Positions 1 to 9,016 of a stretch of 28,932 nt of DNA are shown piece after piece. Origin of the DNA: Chloroflexi bacterium UBA6077 (GTDB lineage Bacteria; Chloroflexota; UBA6077); the NCBI GenBank assembly GCA_002436065.1, contig DIXP01000114.1, forward strand, positions 1 to 28,932. Reading direction: 5' to 3'. Every line of letters begins with the position of its first letter. Positions within the stretch are counted from its first letter, which is position 1. Under the pieces are notes generated by a model, which saw only the letters and a program-made list of their open reading frames with translations, had not been told where the DNA came from and searched no databases. The position numbers and the translations under genes were made by a program.

Positions 1-222
1 TCTACCTCTCGATATGAACCATGCCGTCACCATCTCCAGATGGCACCCTATTTGCTTTTGTGCGTGGGAACCTTCGGATGCGACAAAGCAAGATAGATGG
101 GCTTGAGTCGCTTGGATCCGCGGGCTTGGGGGCAACGGTCCAAGGACCGTTGCCGATCCTCTCTACGGTAAGGGGATCAATGGACGCGCCATGAAGAGCC
201 TATACCCCCGGAAGGATAAATC
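1..222. other. Upstream region without a gene
   Basis: I find no convincing coding sequence here. The stretch ends with a purine-rich ribosome binding site (GGAAGG at 210-215) for the GTG start at 223. Its only strong structure is the 24-bp palindrome at 131-154. I could not identify a clear -35/-10 pair for the large operon that follows. Confidence 0.6.
131..154. repeat. 24-bp perfect palindrome
   Basis: GGCAACGGTCC at 131-141 is followed by AA and then its exact reverse complement at 144-154. In RNA it would form a 10-bp stem with a CAAG-like loop. There is no T-run behind it, so a classical intrinsic terminator is not supported. It could be an operator, part of a 5' leader of the operon starting at 223, or a REP-like repeat. 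Confidence 0.6.
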
Positions 223-1839
223 GTGGCTGTTCAGACAATACAACTCAACACAAGCCCCCTGCACCATACCTTGAAGGCAGCCCGCCAAAGGCTGTGGCTG
301 CAAAGGGGTGTGTTGGTCTTTGCCAAAAGCTTGTGTCTAGGGCTCCTCATCGCCTTGATAGGAGCGCTGATGGCCGGTTGGCAGTCTCCAGAGACAGTAC
401 TCTTGGGTTTCTGGATCGTCGCGGCGGCGGCACCTGTGGCGGGCTTGATCACTGCCTTCGTCATGCGGCCGACTGTTTCTCAGGCCGCTCGGGTGGTGGA
501 CCTACGTCTCGGACTCCACCAGCAGCTGGGCACGGCGGAGGAGTTGCTCGTGAGGGGATCCACCGAGCGCCTAGCCTCCGTGCAGATAGCCAGGGCCTCC
601 GCGTTAGCTGGGGAGACCCCCATCCACCGGGCATTTCCCCTCCTCCCAAGGATGGAGGCGGCGCTGGCTGCCATTCTTGTCGTCGCCACCTCCATGGTCC
701 TGGTGCTGGTCAGCCTTGGGGTGGTCTTTCCCAACCCTCTCTCGCTAATCCATCTGCCTTCCTTCTCCTCGGAGGCCATCAGCGAAGCGGTGCGTGACCC
801 CTTTGGAAAGCAGCGCGAGGATAGCGACCAGAGAAGCAGGTCACCCGCCCTGGATTCGGTCAGGCAGTCCCTGGAAAGCCTGGAGCAGCAGTCGCTGAAG
901 GGGGCACTCACGCCGGGCGCTGCCGCGGCGGCCCTTGCGCAGGCTACCTCGGAACTGAACCGAGTAGCAAACGAATCTCGCGTACACCAGCAGGCGCTGG
1001 ACAACCTGGCCAGGGAGATGCAGAACACCGCCGCCGGCAGAGAGGTGGCCGAGAGCCTCAGGCAGGGCGACTACGATAGGGCCTCCGAGCAGTTGAAAGA
1101 GCTGGGTCGACAGAGCGACAAGCTGTCGGAGGCCGCTAGACAGGAGTTGGCGCAAGCCCTGAACCGGGCAGCGGCCCAGAGCCGCCTGGATGAGGAGCTC
1201 TCCAGGGCAGAGAGCGATGCCGCACAGGCCCTGCAGCGGAGCGACTACTCATCCACGGTCAAGTCCATGGACGAACTGGCCAGGGCAACGCAGGACTCGG
1301 CCAACCAGGTAGTCCCTCAACAGGAGTTGGCCGAGAACTGGGAGAGGCTGGAGCAACTGGGGAAGCAGCTAGGGAACCTCAATCCCCAGGCCGGAAGCCC
1401 ACCACCTGCCGCTCAGAGCTCTCAGGGCGCATCGGAGCGAAGCTCCAGTGTACCCAGCGAGGGCCAGAGCCCTGCCCAGGCAGACGGCTCGGAACTGGCG
1501 GAGGGCCAGGGAGAGGGAGAGGGAGGCCAACAGGAGGGCGGCAGCCAGCCGGGCAACGCCAGGGGCGGGCCGCCTTTGGGTGATCAAAGCCAGCGTTTGG
1601 ATGCAAACGGCTCGCCGTTGGATGTCGAAGGCAAGATAGGCGATCGGCTCCCCGGCGAACAGAGTTCGAACCCGCAGGCACCGTCCGTGATGAGAGAGGG
1701 CAAGGGAACAAACCTGCCTTCGGCGGGCGGAGCGGGGGCAGAGGGCCCGATCAGCGTCCCGGCAGAGAACGTCCTGGTGCCGGGGGACCGCAGATCCATC
1801 GTACGGGACTACTTCAACGGGGGGTCGGGGAACCGATGA
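223..1839 (+). CDS. Membrane protein with coiled-coil region and Gln/Gly-rich tail, first gene of MoxR/vWA operon
   Basis: The protein has 538 residues. Hydrophobic segments lie near residues 30-52, 59-80 and 146-170. A long Ala/Glu/Gln/Arg-rich helical region, probably coiled coil, covers about 180-380. A low-complexity Gly/Ser/Gln/Pro-rich stretch covers about 385-500, and a short ordered C-terminus contains the RSIVRDYF motif near 523. Proteins of this build often sit next to MoxR/DUF58/BatA genes and end in a similar Val-Arg-Tyr-Phe motif, but I do not recognise a characterised family. The GTG start at 223 is chosen because GGAAGG lies 7 nt upstream. The stop overlaps the next start by four bases (ATGA), so translational coupling with the MoxR gene is likely. 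A role as a membrane scaffold or client of the MoxR system is inference. Confidence 0.85.
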   Translation: MAVQTIQLNTSPLHHTLKAARQRLWLQRGVLVFAKSLCLGLLIALIGALMAGWQSPETVLLGFWIVAAAAPVAGLITAFVMRPTVSQAARVVDLRLGLHQQLGTAEELLVRGSTERLASVQIARASALAGETPIHRAFPLLPRMEAALAAILVVATSMVLVLVSLGVVFPNPLSLIHLPSFSSEAISEAVRDPFGKQREDSDQRSRSPALDSVRQSLESLEQQSLKGALTPGAAAAALAQATSELNRVANESRVHQQALDNLAREMQNTAAGREVAESLRQGDYDRASEQLKELGRQSDKLSEAARQELAQALNRAAAQSRLDEELSRAESDAAQALQRSDYSSTVKSMDELARATQDSANQVVPQQELAENWERLEQLGKQLGNLNPQAGSPPPAAQSSQGASERSSSVPSEGQSPAQADGSELAEGQGEGEGGQQEGGSQPGNARGGPPLGDQSQRLDANGSPLDVEGKIGDRLPGEQSSNPQAPSVMREGKGTNLPSAGGAGAEGPISVPAENVLVPGDRRSIVRDYFNGGSGNR

Positions 1840-2828
1840 TCGATGCGAATCCCATGGTTGAGCAGTTGAGAGAAACGGTAGGGCTGATCGAGAAGGAGGT
1901 CGGCAGGGTTATCGTGGGGCAGGAGGAGATCCTGCGAGGAGTCATTACCTGCGTGCTGTGCGGCGGCCACGCCCTGCTGGAGGGTGTCCCAGGCCTGGGC
2001 AAAACCATGCTGGTCCGCACCCTCGCGGACACCCTCGACCTGAAACACAGCCGCATACAGTTCACTCCCGACCTGATGCCCGGTGACATCGTTGGGACAA
2101 ATATGCTCGTGGAGGACGAAGAAGGGCAGAAGCGGCTCTCATTCCGGCGCGGCCCCGTCTTCTCCAACCTAGTGCTGGCGGACGAGATCAACCGTGCCAC
2201 CCCTAAGACTCAGAGCGCACTGCTGGAAGCGATGCAGGAGCGGGAGGTGAGCGTGGGCAACAACACCTACCCGTTGCCGGAGCCTTTCTTCGTGCTGGCC
2301 ACGCAGAACCCGATCGAAATGGAGGGCACATACCCGCTGCCAGAAGCACAGCTGGACCGCTTCTTCTTCAAGCTGCATGTCGATTTCCCCTCGACGGAGG
2401 AGGTAGTGGAGATCCTGCAGCGGACGACCTCCAACGACAACCCGCGACCGAGCACGGCCGCCGACGGGGCATGGCTACTGGGGGCCCAGAAGCTGGTGCG
2501 GGAGGTCCCCATTGCCAGCTACGTGATGGAGTATGCCGCCCGGCTGACCCTGGCCTCCCATCCGGACCAGCCCACGGCGCCTCCCGCGGTGCAGAAGTAT
2601 CTGCGGTACGGGGCTAGCCCGAGGGCCGCACAGGCGTTGGTGCTGGCGGCAAAGGTGGGAGCGCTGCTGGATGGCCGATACAACGTCTCCTACGAAGACA
2701 TTCGCAAGGTGGCCAAACCGGCGTTGCGCCACCGCATCATCGCCAACCTGGAGGCAGATCTGGCGGGGGTGAACGCCGACACCGTCATAGATGAGCTGAT
2801 AGAGCGGGTGCCAGAGGAGAAGAGGTAA
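1836..2828 (+). CDS. moxR: MoxR-family AAA+ ATPase
   Basis: This 330-residue protein is a MoxR-type AAA+ ATPase, a cytoplasmic chaperone-like motor that acts with von Willebrand factor A partners in maturing or remodelling protein complexes. Walker A (GVPGLGKT) is at residues 50-57, Walker B (LVLADEINRA) at 112-121, and sensor 1 (LATQNPIE) at 154-161. The family motif around GTYPLPEAQLDRFF is at 164-177 and the sensor 2 arginine (GASPRAAQ) near 269-276. The length is typical. The ATG overlaps the stop of the preceding gene, and the DUF58 and vWA genes follow in the same direction, the classic MoxR neighbourhood. The actual client is not revealed by the sequence. Confidence 0.95.
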   Translation: MIDANPMVEQLRETVGLIEKEVGRVIVGQEEILRGVITCVLCGGHALLEGVPGLGKTMLVRTLADTLDLKHSRIQFTPDLMPGDIVGTNMLVEDEEGQKRLSFRRGPVFSNLVLADEINRATPKTQSALLEAMQEREVSVGNNTYPLPEPFFVLATQNPIEMEGTYPLPEAQLDRFFFKLHVDFPSTEEVVEILQRTTSNDNPRPSTAADGAWLLGAQKLVREVPIASYVMEYAARLTLASHPDQPTAPPAVQKYLRYGASPRAAQALVLAAKVGALLDGRYNVSYEDIRKVAKPALRHRIIANLEADLAGVNADTVIDELIERVPEEKR

Positions 2829-2841
2829 CGGATGATCGCTA

Positions 2842-3798
2842 ATGAGACTCCTTAACCGGATCTTCGGAAGGGTCCAGGTCAGGCAGCAGGCGCCCACCAG
2901 CGCAACTCGCGGAGCCGAGGGCGACGCAGAGATCGATGATGCCTTTCTGAGCCGCCTTCGCCGGGCGGTGCTGTCCTCCGAAAGACGCTTCACCAGCGGG
3001 GTCACGGGGGAGCACGCCAGCCATAGGAAGGCGAGCGCGCTGGAGTTCGCCGACTATCGCAGCTATACACCTGGTGACGACCTCAGACGCGTGGACTGGA
3101 ACGCCTACCTGCGCCTCGACCACCTCTTCGTGAAGCTGGCCGACGCACCGGAACGGATTGCCCTGCACCTACTGCTGGACGGCAGCAGGTCGATGGCGTG
3201 GGGACAACCCGAGAAGTTCGCATACGCCCGCCGAGTGGCGATTGGGCTTGCATACGTAGCCCTGTCTCACATGGACACAGCCTCCCTGATGCTGCTGAGG
3301 GACAGAGGATGCGTGCGGCTGTCGCAACTGGAGAGTTCGGCCGCCACCGCCACCATGGTGCGAAGCCTCGCATCCGTAACCCCCGAGGGATCCACCGACC
3401 TGGACGCCTCCCTGCGCAGCTTCTCGACTCAGGGCAGCCACCGGGGCATGGCCGTACTGATCTCCGACCTGCTGTCACCCGCCGGCTATCAGCAGGGGCT
3501 GGAACGGCTCTCCCGCTCGACTCTCCGGCCGGTGGTGCTTCACCTGCTCAGCCCGGAGGAGCTAAACCCCAATCTGGAGGGGGACCTGGAGCTAAACGAT
3601 GTGGAGACAGGGGAGAGGATCCAGGTCAGCGTGGACTGGGCCACCCTGAACCGCTATCGCCGCTGGCTCCAGGAATGGCTTGGGGAGATCGAGTCCTTCT
3701 GCGCCCGCAGGGGCATAACCTACGTGCGAGTGGAAACCACACAGCCCATCGAGGAACTGCTGCTCGAGCGGCTGCGCAGGGAGAGAGTGCTCCGTTGA
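2842..3798 (+). CDS. DUF58 domain protein (vWA-like)
   Basis: The 318-residue protein carries the DUF58 signature YRSYTPGDDLRRVDWNAYLR at residues 72-91, followed by a vWA-like strand with a metal-site motif DGSRS at 113-117. DUF58 proteins are the usual partners of MoxR ATPases. No N-terminal membrane segment is visible, unlike some DUF58 proteins that begin with two helices, so this is likely the soluble form. The ATG at 2842 lies 13 bases after the moxR stop, and the stop overlaps the next ATG by one base (TGATG). Its biochemical role is not established; acting as an adaptor between MoxR and substrate is inference from family knowledge. Confidence 0.92.
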   Translation: MRLLNRIFGRVQVRQQAPTSATRGAEGDAEIDDAFLSRLRRAVLSSERRFTSGVTGEHASHRKASALEFADYRSYTPGDDLRRVDWNAYLRLDHLFVKLADAPERIALHLLLDGSRSMAWGQPEKFAYARRVAIGLAYVALSHMDTASLMLLRDRGCVRLSQLESSAATATMVRSLASVTPEGSTDLDASLRSFSTQGSHRGMAVLISDLLSPAGYQQGLERLSRSTLRPVVLHLLSPEELNPNLEGDLELNDVETGERIQVSVDWATLNRYRRWLQEWLGEIESFCARRGITYVRVETTQPIEELLLERLRRERVLR

Positions 3799-5636
3799 TG
3801 GCTGACGGCTTGATGTTCACCGACCTCACCGCGCTGAGGTTCCTGCTGCTCCTGCCGGTGATCGTGCTGCTGTATATGGTGCGCTCCCGCTATCGGCGCA
3901 GGAACGTGTCGAGCGTTCTGCTCTGGCGAAGCCTTCGCAGAGACCTGGAGTCCAGGCAGAGACTGAAGCTACCCCCACTCAGCCTCCTGATGATGCTACA
4001 GCTGCTCGCTGTGGGGATCGGCACGGCAGCGCTGACGAGGCCGGCCCTACCCGCCCAGGACAGAACCCACCTGGTGGTGCTGATAGACATCTCGGCCGGC
4101 ATGCAGGCCACGGACGTTGCCCCGTCGAGATTCGAAGTGGCCATGGACCTCGCGCGGCAGGCAATCCAAAGCCTGGAGCCAGGAGACCTGGTAAGCCTGG
4201 TGCAGGTGGGGCCCAGCCCCAGCCTGATGGCAAGTGGCACCGATACTACCGAAGTCCTTGCGGCTCTGGACCATCTCCAACCCGGGGCAGCCTATGCCGA
4301 TGCGGAATCGGCGCTGCAGCTCGCGGAATCGCTTATCCAGAAGACCGGAGGCCAGGGTCTGGTCTACCTGCTGTCCGACGGCGCCTTTGGGTCATCCTTT
4401 CAGGCGCCAGCCCTATCCATCCCAGTAGAGTTCCGCCCCATAGGCGATAGCGGCCAGAACCAGGGCATCACAGCAGCGGATGTGCGGCCGGACATGGATG
4501 GGTCCGGCCGCTGGAGCGCCTTCGCCAGGATAGTGAACCACGCTGATGGATCGGCACAGATATCGGTGGTAGCCACCGCGGATGGATTGCTGCTGGACCG
4601 ACGTCAGCTGGAAATCGGGCCCTCGGCCGTCTCTGAGCTATCCTTCGCCCTTCCTCCGGGCACTCAGCGCTTTGAGTTAACCATCGATGCCGCCGACATC
4701 TTCTCCAGTGACGATAGGGTGGAGGTCCGATTGGACCTACCCCAGCCCAGAAGGGTGCTGCTGGTTTCCAGAGACGCCGGCCCCATAGAGAGGGTGCTAC
4801 ACACCCTGCCGGAGCTGCAGCTCTCCACGGTGACACCAGACGGCTACAGGTCGGCTGAGGGCGCGGACCTGGTGATCCTGGACGGCTTCGTGCCTGAGCC
4901 GCTGCCGGATGCCGACCTGCTCATCCTGAACCCTCCCGTGGATGCCCCCGGTTTCGAGACCCGGATAGCAGGGGCCGAGGCGGCCGTGTTGAGAAGCGGA
5001 CTGGGCAACCCCCTGATCGACTCAGTCGACCTGCAGAGCCTCCGATTGGGCCAGGCGGTGAAGCTGGAAACGCCCACATGGGCACGAGCCACCGTCGAGG
5101 GGCAGCTGGGGCCGCTCATCCTCCAAGGAGACATAGTGGGACGCAGGGTGGTGGTCTTCAATTTCGACTGGATGCTGTTCGACCTGCCGAGGATGCAGGC
5201 GTTCCCCCTGCTCCTTTCCAACGCGGTGTCCCAACTGGACCCAACCTCGCTCCCCAGGAAGGTTCAGCCAGGGGAAACGGTACAGTTGAGGCCAATGGCC
5301 GACGCCACGGAGGCTACGGTGGAGTTGCCGGATGGCTCCCACCGTAATCTGCCCTTGGCCAAGGGCTCAGCCGGCTTCGACGAGACCAAGCAGGTGGGCA
5401 GATACACGGTGAAGTGGAAAGGTGCCATGCTGGGAGAGGTTTCCAGCAGCTTCAACGTCAACGTGGACAGCGACACCGAGTCCAACGTGGCGCCCAGGGC
5501 CCACACCCTCGGTGAGGGCAGGATCACCAGAGCCCCCTCTCCGCCTGCACCGGGGCGCCAGTTGTGGCCCATGCTCGCTCTAGCGCTGCTCGGCATCTTG
5601 ACAGCGGAGTGGGTCTACTTTGCTCGGAGAGGTTGA
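3798..5636 (+). CDS. BatA-like membrane-anchored vWA protein
   Basis: This is a protein of about 612 residues. Two N-terminal membrane helices (about 12-28 and 61-80) frame a basic loop, as in the BatA N-terminal domain. A vWA domain follows from about 90 to 230, then a long beta-rich region and a C-terminal membrane helix near 590-608. The metal-ion site is DISAG at 97-101, where the usual last serine is glycine, so metal binding may be weakened; the later LLSDG aspartate is present. The ATG at 3798 overlaps the DUF58 stop by one base and has GGAGAG about 12 bases upstream. An open frame continues upstream inside the DUF58 gene, but that part is the wrong frame of a real gene. ATG at 3813 is an alternative start. 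Confidence 0.88.
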   Translation: MADGLMFTDLTALRFLLLLPVIVLLYMVRSRYRRRNVSSVLLWRSLRRDLESRQRLKLPPLSLLMMLQLLAVGIGTAALTRPALPAQDRTHLVVLIDISAGMQATDVAPSRFEVAMDLARQAIQSLEPGDLVSLVQVGPSPSLMASGTDTTEVLAALDHLQPGAAYADAESALQLAESLIQKTGGQGLVYLLSDGAFGSSFQAPALSIPVEFRPIGDSGQNQGITAADVRPDMDGSGRWSAFARIVNHADGSAQISVVATADGLLLDRRQLEIGPSAVSELSFALPPGTQRFELTIDAADIFSSDDRVEVRLDLPQPRRVLLVSRDAGPIERVLHTLPELQLSTVTPDGYRSAEGADLVILDGFVPEPLPDADLLILNPPVDAPGFETRIAGAEAAVLRSGLGNPLIDSVDLQSLRLGQAVKLETPTWARATVEGQLGPLILQGDIVGRRVVVFNFDWMLFDLPRMQAFPLLLSNAVSQLDPTSLPRKVQPGETVQLRPMADATEATVELPDGSHRNLPLAKGSAGFDETKQVGRYTVKWKGAMLGEVSSSFNVNVDSDTESNVAPRAHTLGEGRITRAPSPPAPGRQLWPMLALALLGILTAEWVYFARRG

Positions 5637-5642
5637 TTGCCC

Positions 5643-8231
5643 ATGCCCTTCGCCATAGAGAACCCCGCGGCACTTCTGCTGCTGTTCCTCATCCCCGTGG
5701 TCTACCTCTTGGGGAGAGACAGACTCTCGATAATGAGCCGGAGGAGAGCCCGAGCCGTGCTGGGCCTGAGATTGGTATCCATCGCAGCCATCATCCTGGC
5801 CGTGGCCAGTCCCAGCATGCCCCTGAACGACGCCACCATGTCGGTGGCCTTCGCTATGGACGCGTCTCAGAGCATATCTCCCGCCGGTCAAGCCCGGCAG
5901 AGCGAGTGGGTTCGCCAGGCCCTGGGACAGATGAGGTCCGCGGACCGGTCGGCCGTAGTCACCTTTGCCGGTAACTCCGTGGTCACAAGCCCCCTGGAAT
6001 CCGATAAGGAGTTGAGGATTCCCTCTACGCTGGATCTGGCTCAGGGCACCGGCCTCTCCGCCGCCCTGAGGCTGGCCTCGGGGCTGCTTCCGGCCTCGGG
6101 ACTCAGGAAGGTGATCGTCCTCTCGGACGGGTGGGATACCGCGGGCCAGGTGGAGAAAACCGTGCGTTCCCTACCGGCCGGCACAAGGGTGGACGTCGTG
6201 CCACTGTCTGCCCTGGAGGGGGTGCCGGAGGTGATGGTCGAATCGATGCAGGTGACATCCCTCCTCCGAGAGGGCGACAGCTTCGATATCAACGTGGTGA
6301 TAGGGAGCAATCACGAGGGCCAGGCCCGCATCACCGTCGTCGTCGACGGGCAGGCTACGGGCGAATGGGAACTGCAACTGGGAATAGGGGCGAACCTGGT
6401 GACGATGTCTCAGCAGGCCCTACCCCTCGGCTTCCACTCGGTGGAAGTACATCTCTCCCCTCCTCAGGACACTGTGGAAGGAAACAACTGGGCGGTCGGC
6501 TCCGTGCTGGTCAAGCCCAAGGGGCAGCTGTTGCTGGTGCGGGGGAATCCAGGTGAGGGAGGGAACCTCCGGAGCCAGCTGGAGAGCTCTGGGCTGCAGG
6601 TTGAGGAGATCGGCCCGAGCGGCTTCCCCATCCAGATGACGATGCTTCTCCGATTTGATGCCGTGGTTCTGGAGGATGTCCCCGCTCCGAGTATGACCCT
6701 GGACCAGATGAAGACGCTGCAGAGCTACGTCAACGACCAGGGTCGCGGTCTGCTGGTCGTGGGCGGCAAATCCAGCTTTGGCCTGGGGGATTACGCCAGC
6801 GGACCGATGGAGGATATCCTGCCGGTGTCCTCCGAGCCACCTCTTTCCCGAGAGCGAGGCGACCTCGCCCTGATCCTGGTGATCGACAAGTCCGGGAGCA
6901 TGGATGAGAGCGGCGAAGGGACGACGAAGATGGCCATGGCCAGGGAGGCGGCTATCCAGGCCATGGAGGTGCTGAGGCCCGAGGACCAGGTGGGCGTAAT
7001 AGCCTTCGACACGGATCCACAGTGGATCGTGCCTGTCCAGAAGGTGGGCAACGACAAGGCCAGCATCCAGAGCAGGATCGCGAGCCTGCAGTCCTCGGGC
7101 GGCACCGACATCTACGCCGCCCTGCAGTCGGCCTACAACGCGATGCGAACCCTGCGAGCGACCCACAAGCACATCACCCTGGCGAGCGACGGGCAGTCCT
7201 GGAGGGGCAACTACGAAGCGCTCCTGGAGCGGATGAAGCCCTTCATGATCACCCTGTCCACGATCGCCATCGGCAGCGACGCAGACACGAACTGGCTCTC
7301 CAACCTGGCACAGCTCGGGGAGGGGCGCTACTACTTCACCCAGCAGGTCACCGACATACCGAAGATACTGTACAGGGAGGTGACCGTGGCCACGAGGGTG
7401 GCCGAGGTGGAGGGGCAGGTGGGGCCTCAGTTCGTCTCGCCAAGTCCCATCCTCCGAGGGATGGATCGGGAGAGTATGCCCCCGCTGGAGGGATACGTGG
7501 CAACGAAGCCAAAGGATGCTGCCACGGTGGTACTGAAGTCCGACAGGGGAGACCCTCTGCTGGCTCAATGGCAGTACGGACTGGGGAGGGTCACGGCCTG
7601 GACCTCCGACTCCGAGGGGCTGTGGGCTTCCGCCTGGATAGAGCAATCCCAGTTCAAGCGGATATGGGACCAGGCGGTCCGATGGACCATGGCACCGCCG
7701 ATCGACCGGAGCCTTCAACTGAGGGCGGAGGTGGATGGGGAGCAGGCCACCATCACCGCCGACAGCGTGGACCATCAGGGACGATTCATCGACCTGGTGG
7801 ACACCAGGGCAGAGGTGATCGATCCCAGTGGCAACCGAACCACAGTTTCGCTCCGCCAGACGGCGCCCGGTCGGTACAGAGCCACGGTACCAGCCACGAA
7901 GCCCGGGCTCTACCAGGTCGAGGTCCAGCAGGCGAGGGAGGGCAACTTTCTGGCTACCGAGCAGGTCGGATTCTCCGTCCCGGCCATTCCCGAACTGCGC
8001 AGATTGGGCAGCAATGACGCGCTGCTGAAGGAGTTGGCGGCAGCAACGGGGGGACGCGCGATCTCGGATCCCTCGGAGGCGTTCAGCCGCCAGGATATGC
8101 CCTCCGCGCCGGGCTGGGAGCCGCTGTGGCCCTACCTGCTCGGGCTCTCGCTGCTACTGCTGCCGCTCGAGGTCGGGCTCCGGCGCATCCGCACCCTACC
8201 CTTCACCCGTCGCCCCGAGGAAGAGGACTAG
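5643..8231 (+). CDS. Large membrane protein with two vWA domains and a glutamine-amidotransferase-like domain
   Basis: The protein has 862 residues. Two N-terminal helices (about 5-22 and 40-58) precede a first vWA domain with metal site DASQS at 73-77. A beta-rich linker follows, then a class I glutamine-amidotransferase-like fold around 297-400 (LLVVGGKSSFGLGDY region) in which I see no catalytic Cys-His-Glu triad. A second vWA domain has metal site DKSGS at 415-419 and spans to about 570. A beta-rich region and a C-terminal helix near 825-845 end the protein. This architecture is known from large MoxR-associated vWA proteins. I prefer ATG 5643 to TTG 5637 because the GGAGAGG site is then 10 rather than 4 bases away. 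It is the last gene of the operon. Confidence 0.88.
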   Translation: MPFAIENPAALLLLFLIPVVYLLGRDRLSIMSRRRARAVLGLRLVSIAAIILAVASPSMPLNDATMSVAFAMDASQSISPAGQARQSEWVRQALGQMRSADRSAVVTFAGNSVVTSPLESDKELRIPSTLDLAQGTGLSAALRLASGLLPASGLRKVIVLSDGWDTAGQVEKTVRSLPAGTRVDVVPLSALEGVPEVMVESMQVTSLLREGDSFDINVVIGSNHEGQARITVVVDGQATGEWELQLGIGANLVTMSQQALPLGFHSVEVHLSPPQDTVEGNNWAVGSVLVKPKGQLLLVRGNPGEGGNLRSQLESSGLQVEEIGPSGFPIQMTMLLRFDAVVLEDVPAPSMTLDQMKTLQSYVNDQGRGLLVVGGKSSFGLGDYASGPMEDILPVSSEPPLSRERGDLALILVIDKSGSMDESGEGTTKMAMAREAAIQAMEVLRPEDQVGVIAFDTDPQWIVPVQKVGNDKASIQSRIASLQSSGGTDIYAALQSAYNAMRTLRATHKHITLASDGQSWRGNYEALLERMKPFMITLSTIAIGSDADTNWLSNLAQLGEGRYYFTQQVTDIPKILYREVTVATRVAEVEGQVGPQFVSPSPILRGMDRESMPPLEGYVATKPKDAATVVLKSDRGDPLLAQWQYGLGRVTAWTSDSEGLWASAWIEQSQFKRIWDQAVRWTMAPPIDRSLQLRAEVDGEQATITADSVDHQGRFIDLVDTRAEVIDPSGNRTTVSLRQTAPGRYRATVPATKPGLYQVEVQQAREGNFLATEQVGFSVPAIPELRRLGSNDALLKELAAATGGRAISDPSEAFSRQDMPSAPGWEPLWPYLLGLSLLLLPLEVGLRRIRTLPFTRRPEEED

Positions 8232-8244
8232 CCCGCCCCGTCCT

Positions 8245-8273
8245 GCTGGGAGCGTGGGCCGCTGGCCCGCCGG
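8245..8273 (+). repeat. REP-like element, diverged copy
   Basis: GCTGGGAGCG at 8245-8254 and the following GC-rich hairpin (stem 8254-8260 with 8264-8270, loop GCT 8261-8263) resemble the REPs that flank the transposase gene at 24.9-25.5 kb. The head and the GCT loop are shared, while the closing pair of the stem is C-G here and G-C there, so the stem is preserved by paired changes. It lies 13 bases after the large vWA gene stop, a typical REP location. Confidence 0.6.
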
Positions 8274-8312
8274 TGCCAGTTGAAGAGAGGCTTGTCCACT
8301 TCCGTCCGGCAC

Positions 8313-8374
8313 CCATCAGGACGCGGCGCATCGGGATCGCAGCGGCGAACCACTGGACGGCCGCATCCTGATGG
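8313..8374 (+). other. Stem-loop upstream of the PIN gene
   Basis: The 15-base arms 8313-8327 and 8360-8374 are inverted repeats with one mismatch, separated by 32 bases. There is no T-run after it. It could be a leader structure for the gene at 8426, a transcript-end structure of the preceding operon, or a remnant of a repeat. Confidence 0.45.
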
Positions 8375-8425
8375 AGGATACTCCTGATACGATCTTGACG
8401 CCCTTGTCTGGATGGAGAACCTCAT

Positions 8426-8920
8426 ATGCGGCCGGCAATCCTCTTCCTGGATACCAACATCCTACTGGATTGCCCTCGCCTGGAGGATTACCGGGCAGCG
8501 GGCCGTGCACTCACCCTGGTGGTGATTCCGGAGGTAATGCGGGAGCTACACGGACTCTCGCGAGCGCCTCAACGCGGACAGGTCGGCCCTGCCCTGCAGG
8601 CGTTCTCCAGTTTGGAAACGCTGGCAAGGAGACGGGGTAGCGCGCTGGGCATCCCGCTAGGCCGCTCGGGCACAATCCTCCGAATCCTCCCTGGCGGACT
8701 GAACCAGGGTGCCGCGGACCTGCCGCTGGTTCTGCGGGCAAAGGAAGAGGCTTCTCGCCAGAAGGGGTCTCTGGTGGCGGTGGTCACTAGAGACTGGGGG
8801 GTGGCGGAGCTAGCCCGATCCCACAGGGTGAAGAGCATCCTACTCCACGGAGTCGCCACCATTCCCGACCTCGAACGAGGGATCGCCCAGCACGACACCT
8901 CCCTCGACATCGACCTGTAG
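8426..8920 (+). CDS. PIN-domain protein, probable ribonuclease
   Basis: The 164-residue protein begins with LFLDTNILLD (residues 6-15), the first acidic motif of PIN-fold nucleases. It continues with an IPEVMREL acidic motif near 33-40 and a VVTRDWGVAELA motif near 119-130 that supplies a later aspartate. These acidic residues bind the metal that cuts RNA in VapC-like and related PIN proteins. The ATG has GGAG 8 bases upstream. No small antitoxin gene precedes or follows it, so it is not an obvious VapBC toxin; a housekeeping PIN protein or an orphan toxin are both possible. Confidence 0.75.
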   Translation: MRPAILFLDTNILLDCPRLEDYRAAGRALTLVVIPEVMRELHGLSRAPQRGQVGPALQAFSSLETLARRRGSALGIPLGRSGTILRILPGGLNQGAADLPLVLRAKEEASRQKGSLVAVVTRDWGVAELARSHRVKSILLHGVATIPDLERGIAQHDTSLDIDL

Positions 8921-9016
8921 CCCCACACGTAAGCGTGCCCACCAAGGCACCAGGGCACTAATGAACAGTGAAGATCTTCTTCGTGCCTTAGCATCTTAGT
9001 GGCCATACTACCTGGA

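Noticed and set aside
3198..3797. Upstream extension of the BatA-like frame inside the DUF58 gene
   Set aside because: It is a different frame of a gene with clear DUF58 motifs; the membrane-helix N-terminus typical of BatA begins at 3798.
6420..7775. Long open frame on the minus strand inside the twin-vWA gene
   Set aside because: It lies fully opposite a gene with clear vWA motifs, has a His/Leu/Gly-rich composition typical of antisense frames in GC-rich DNA, and matches no family.
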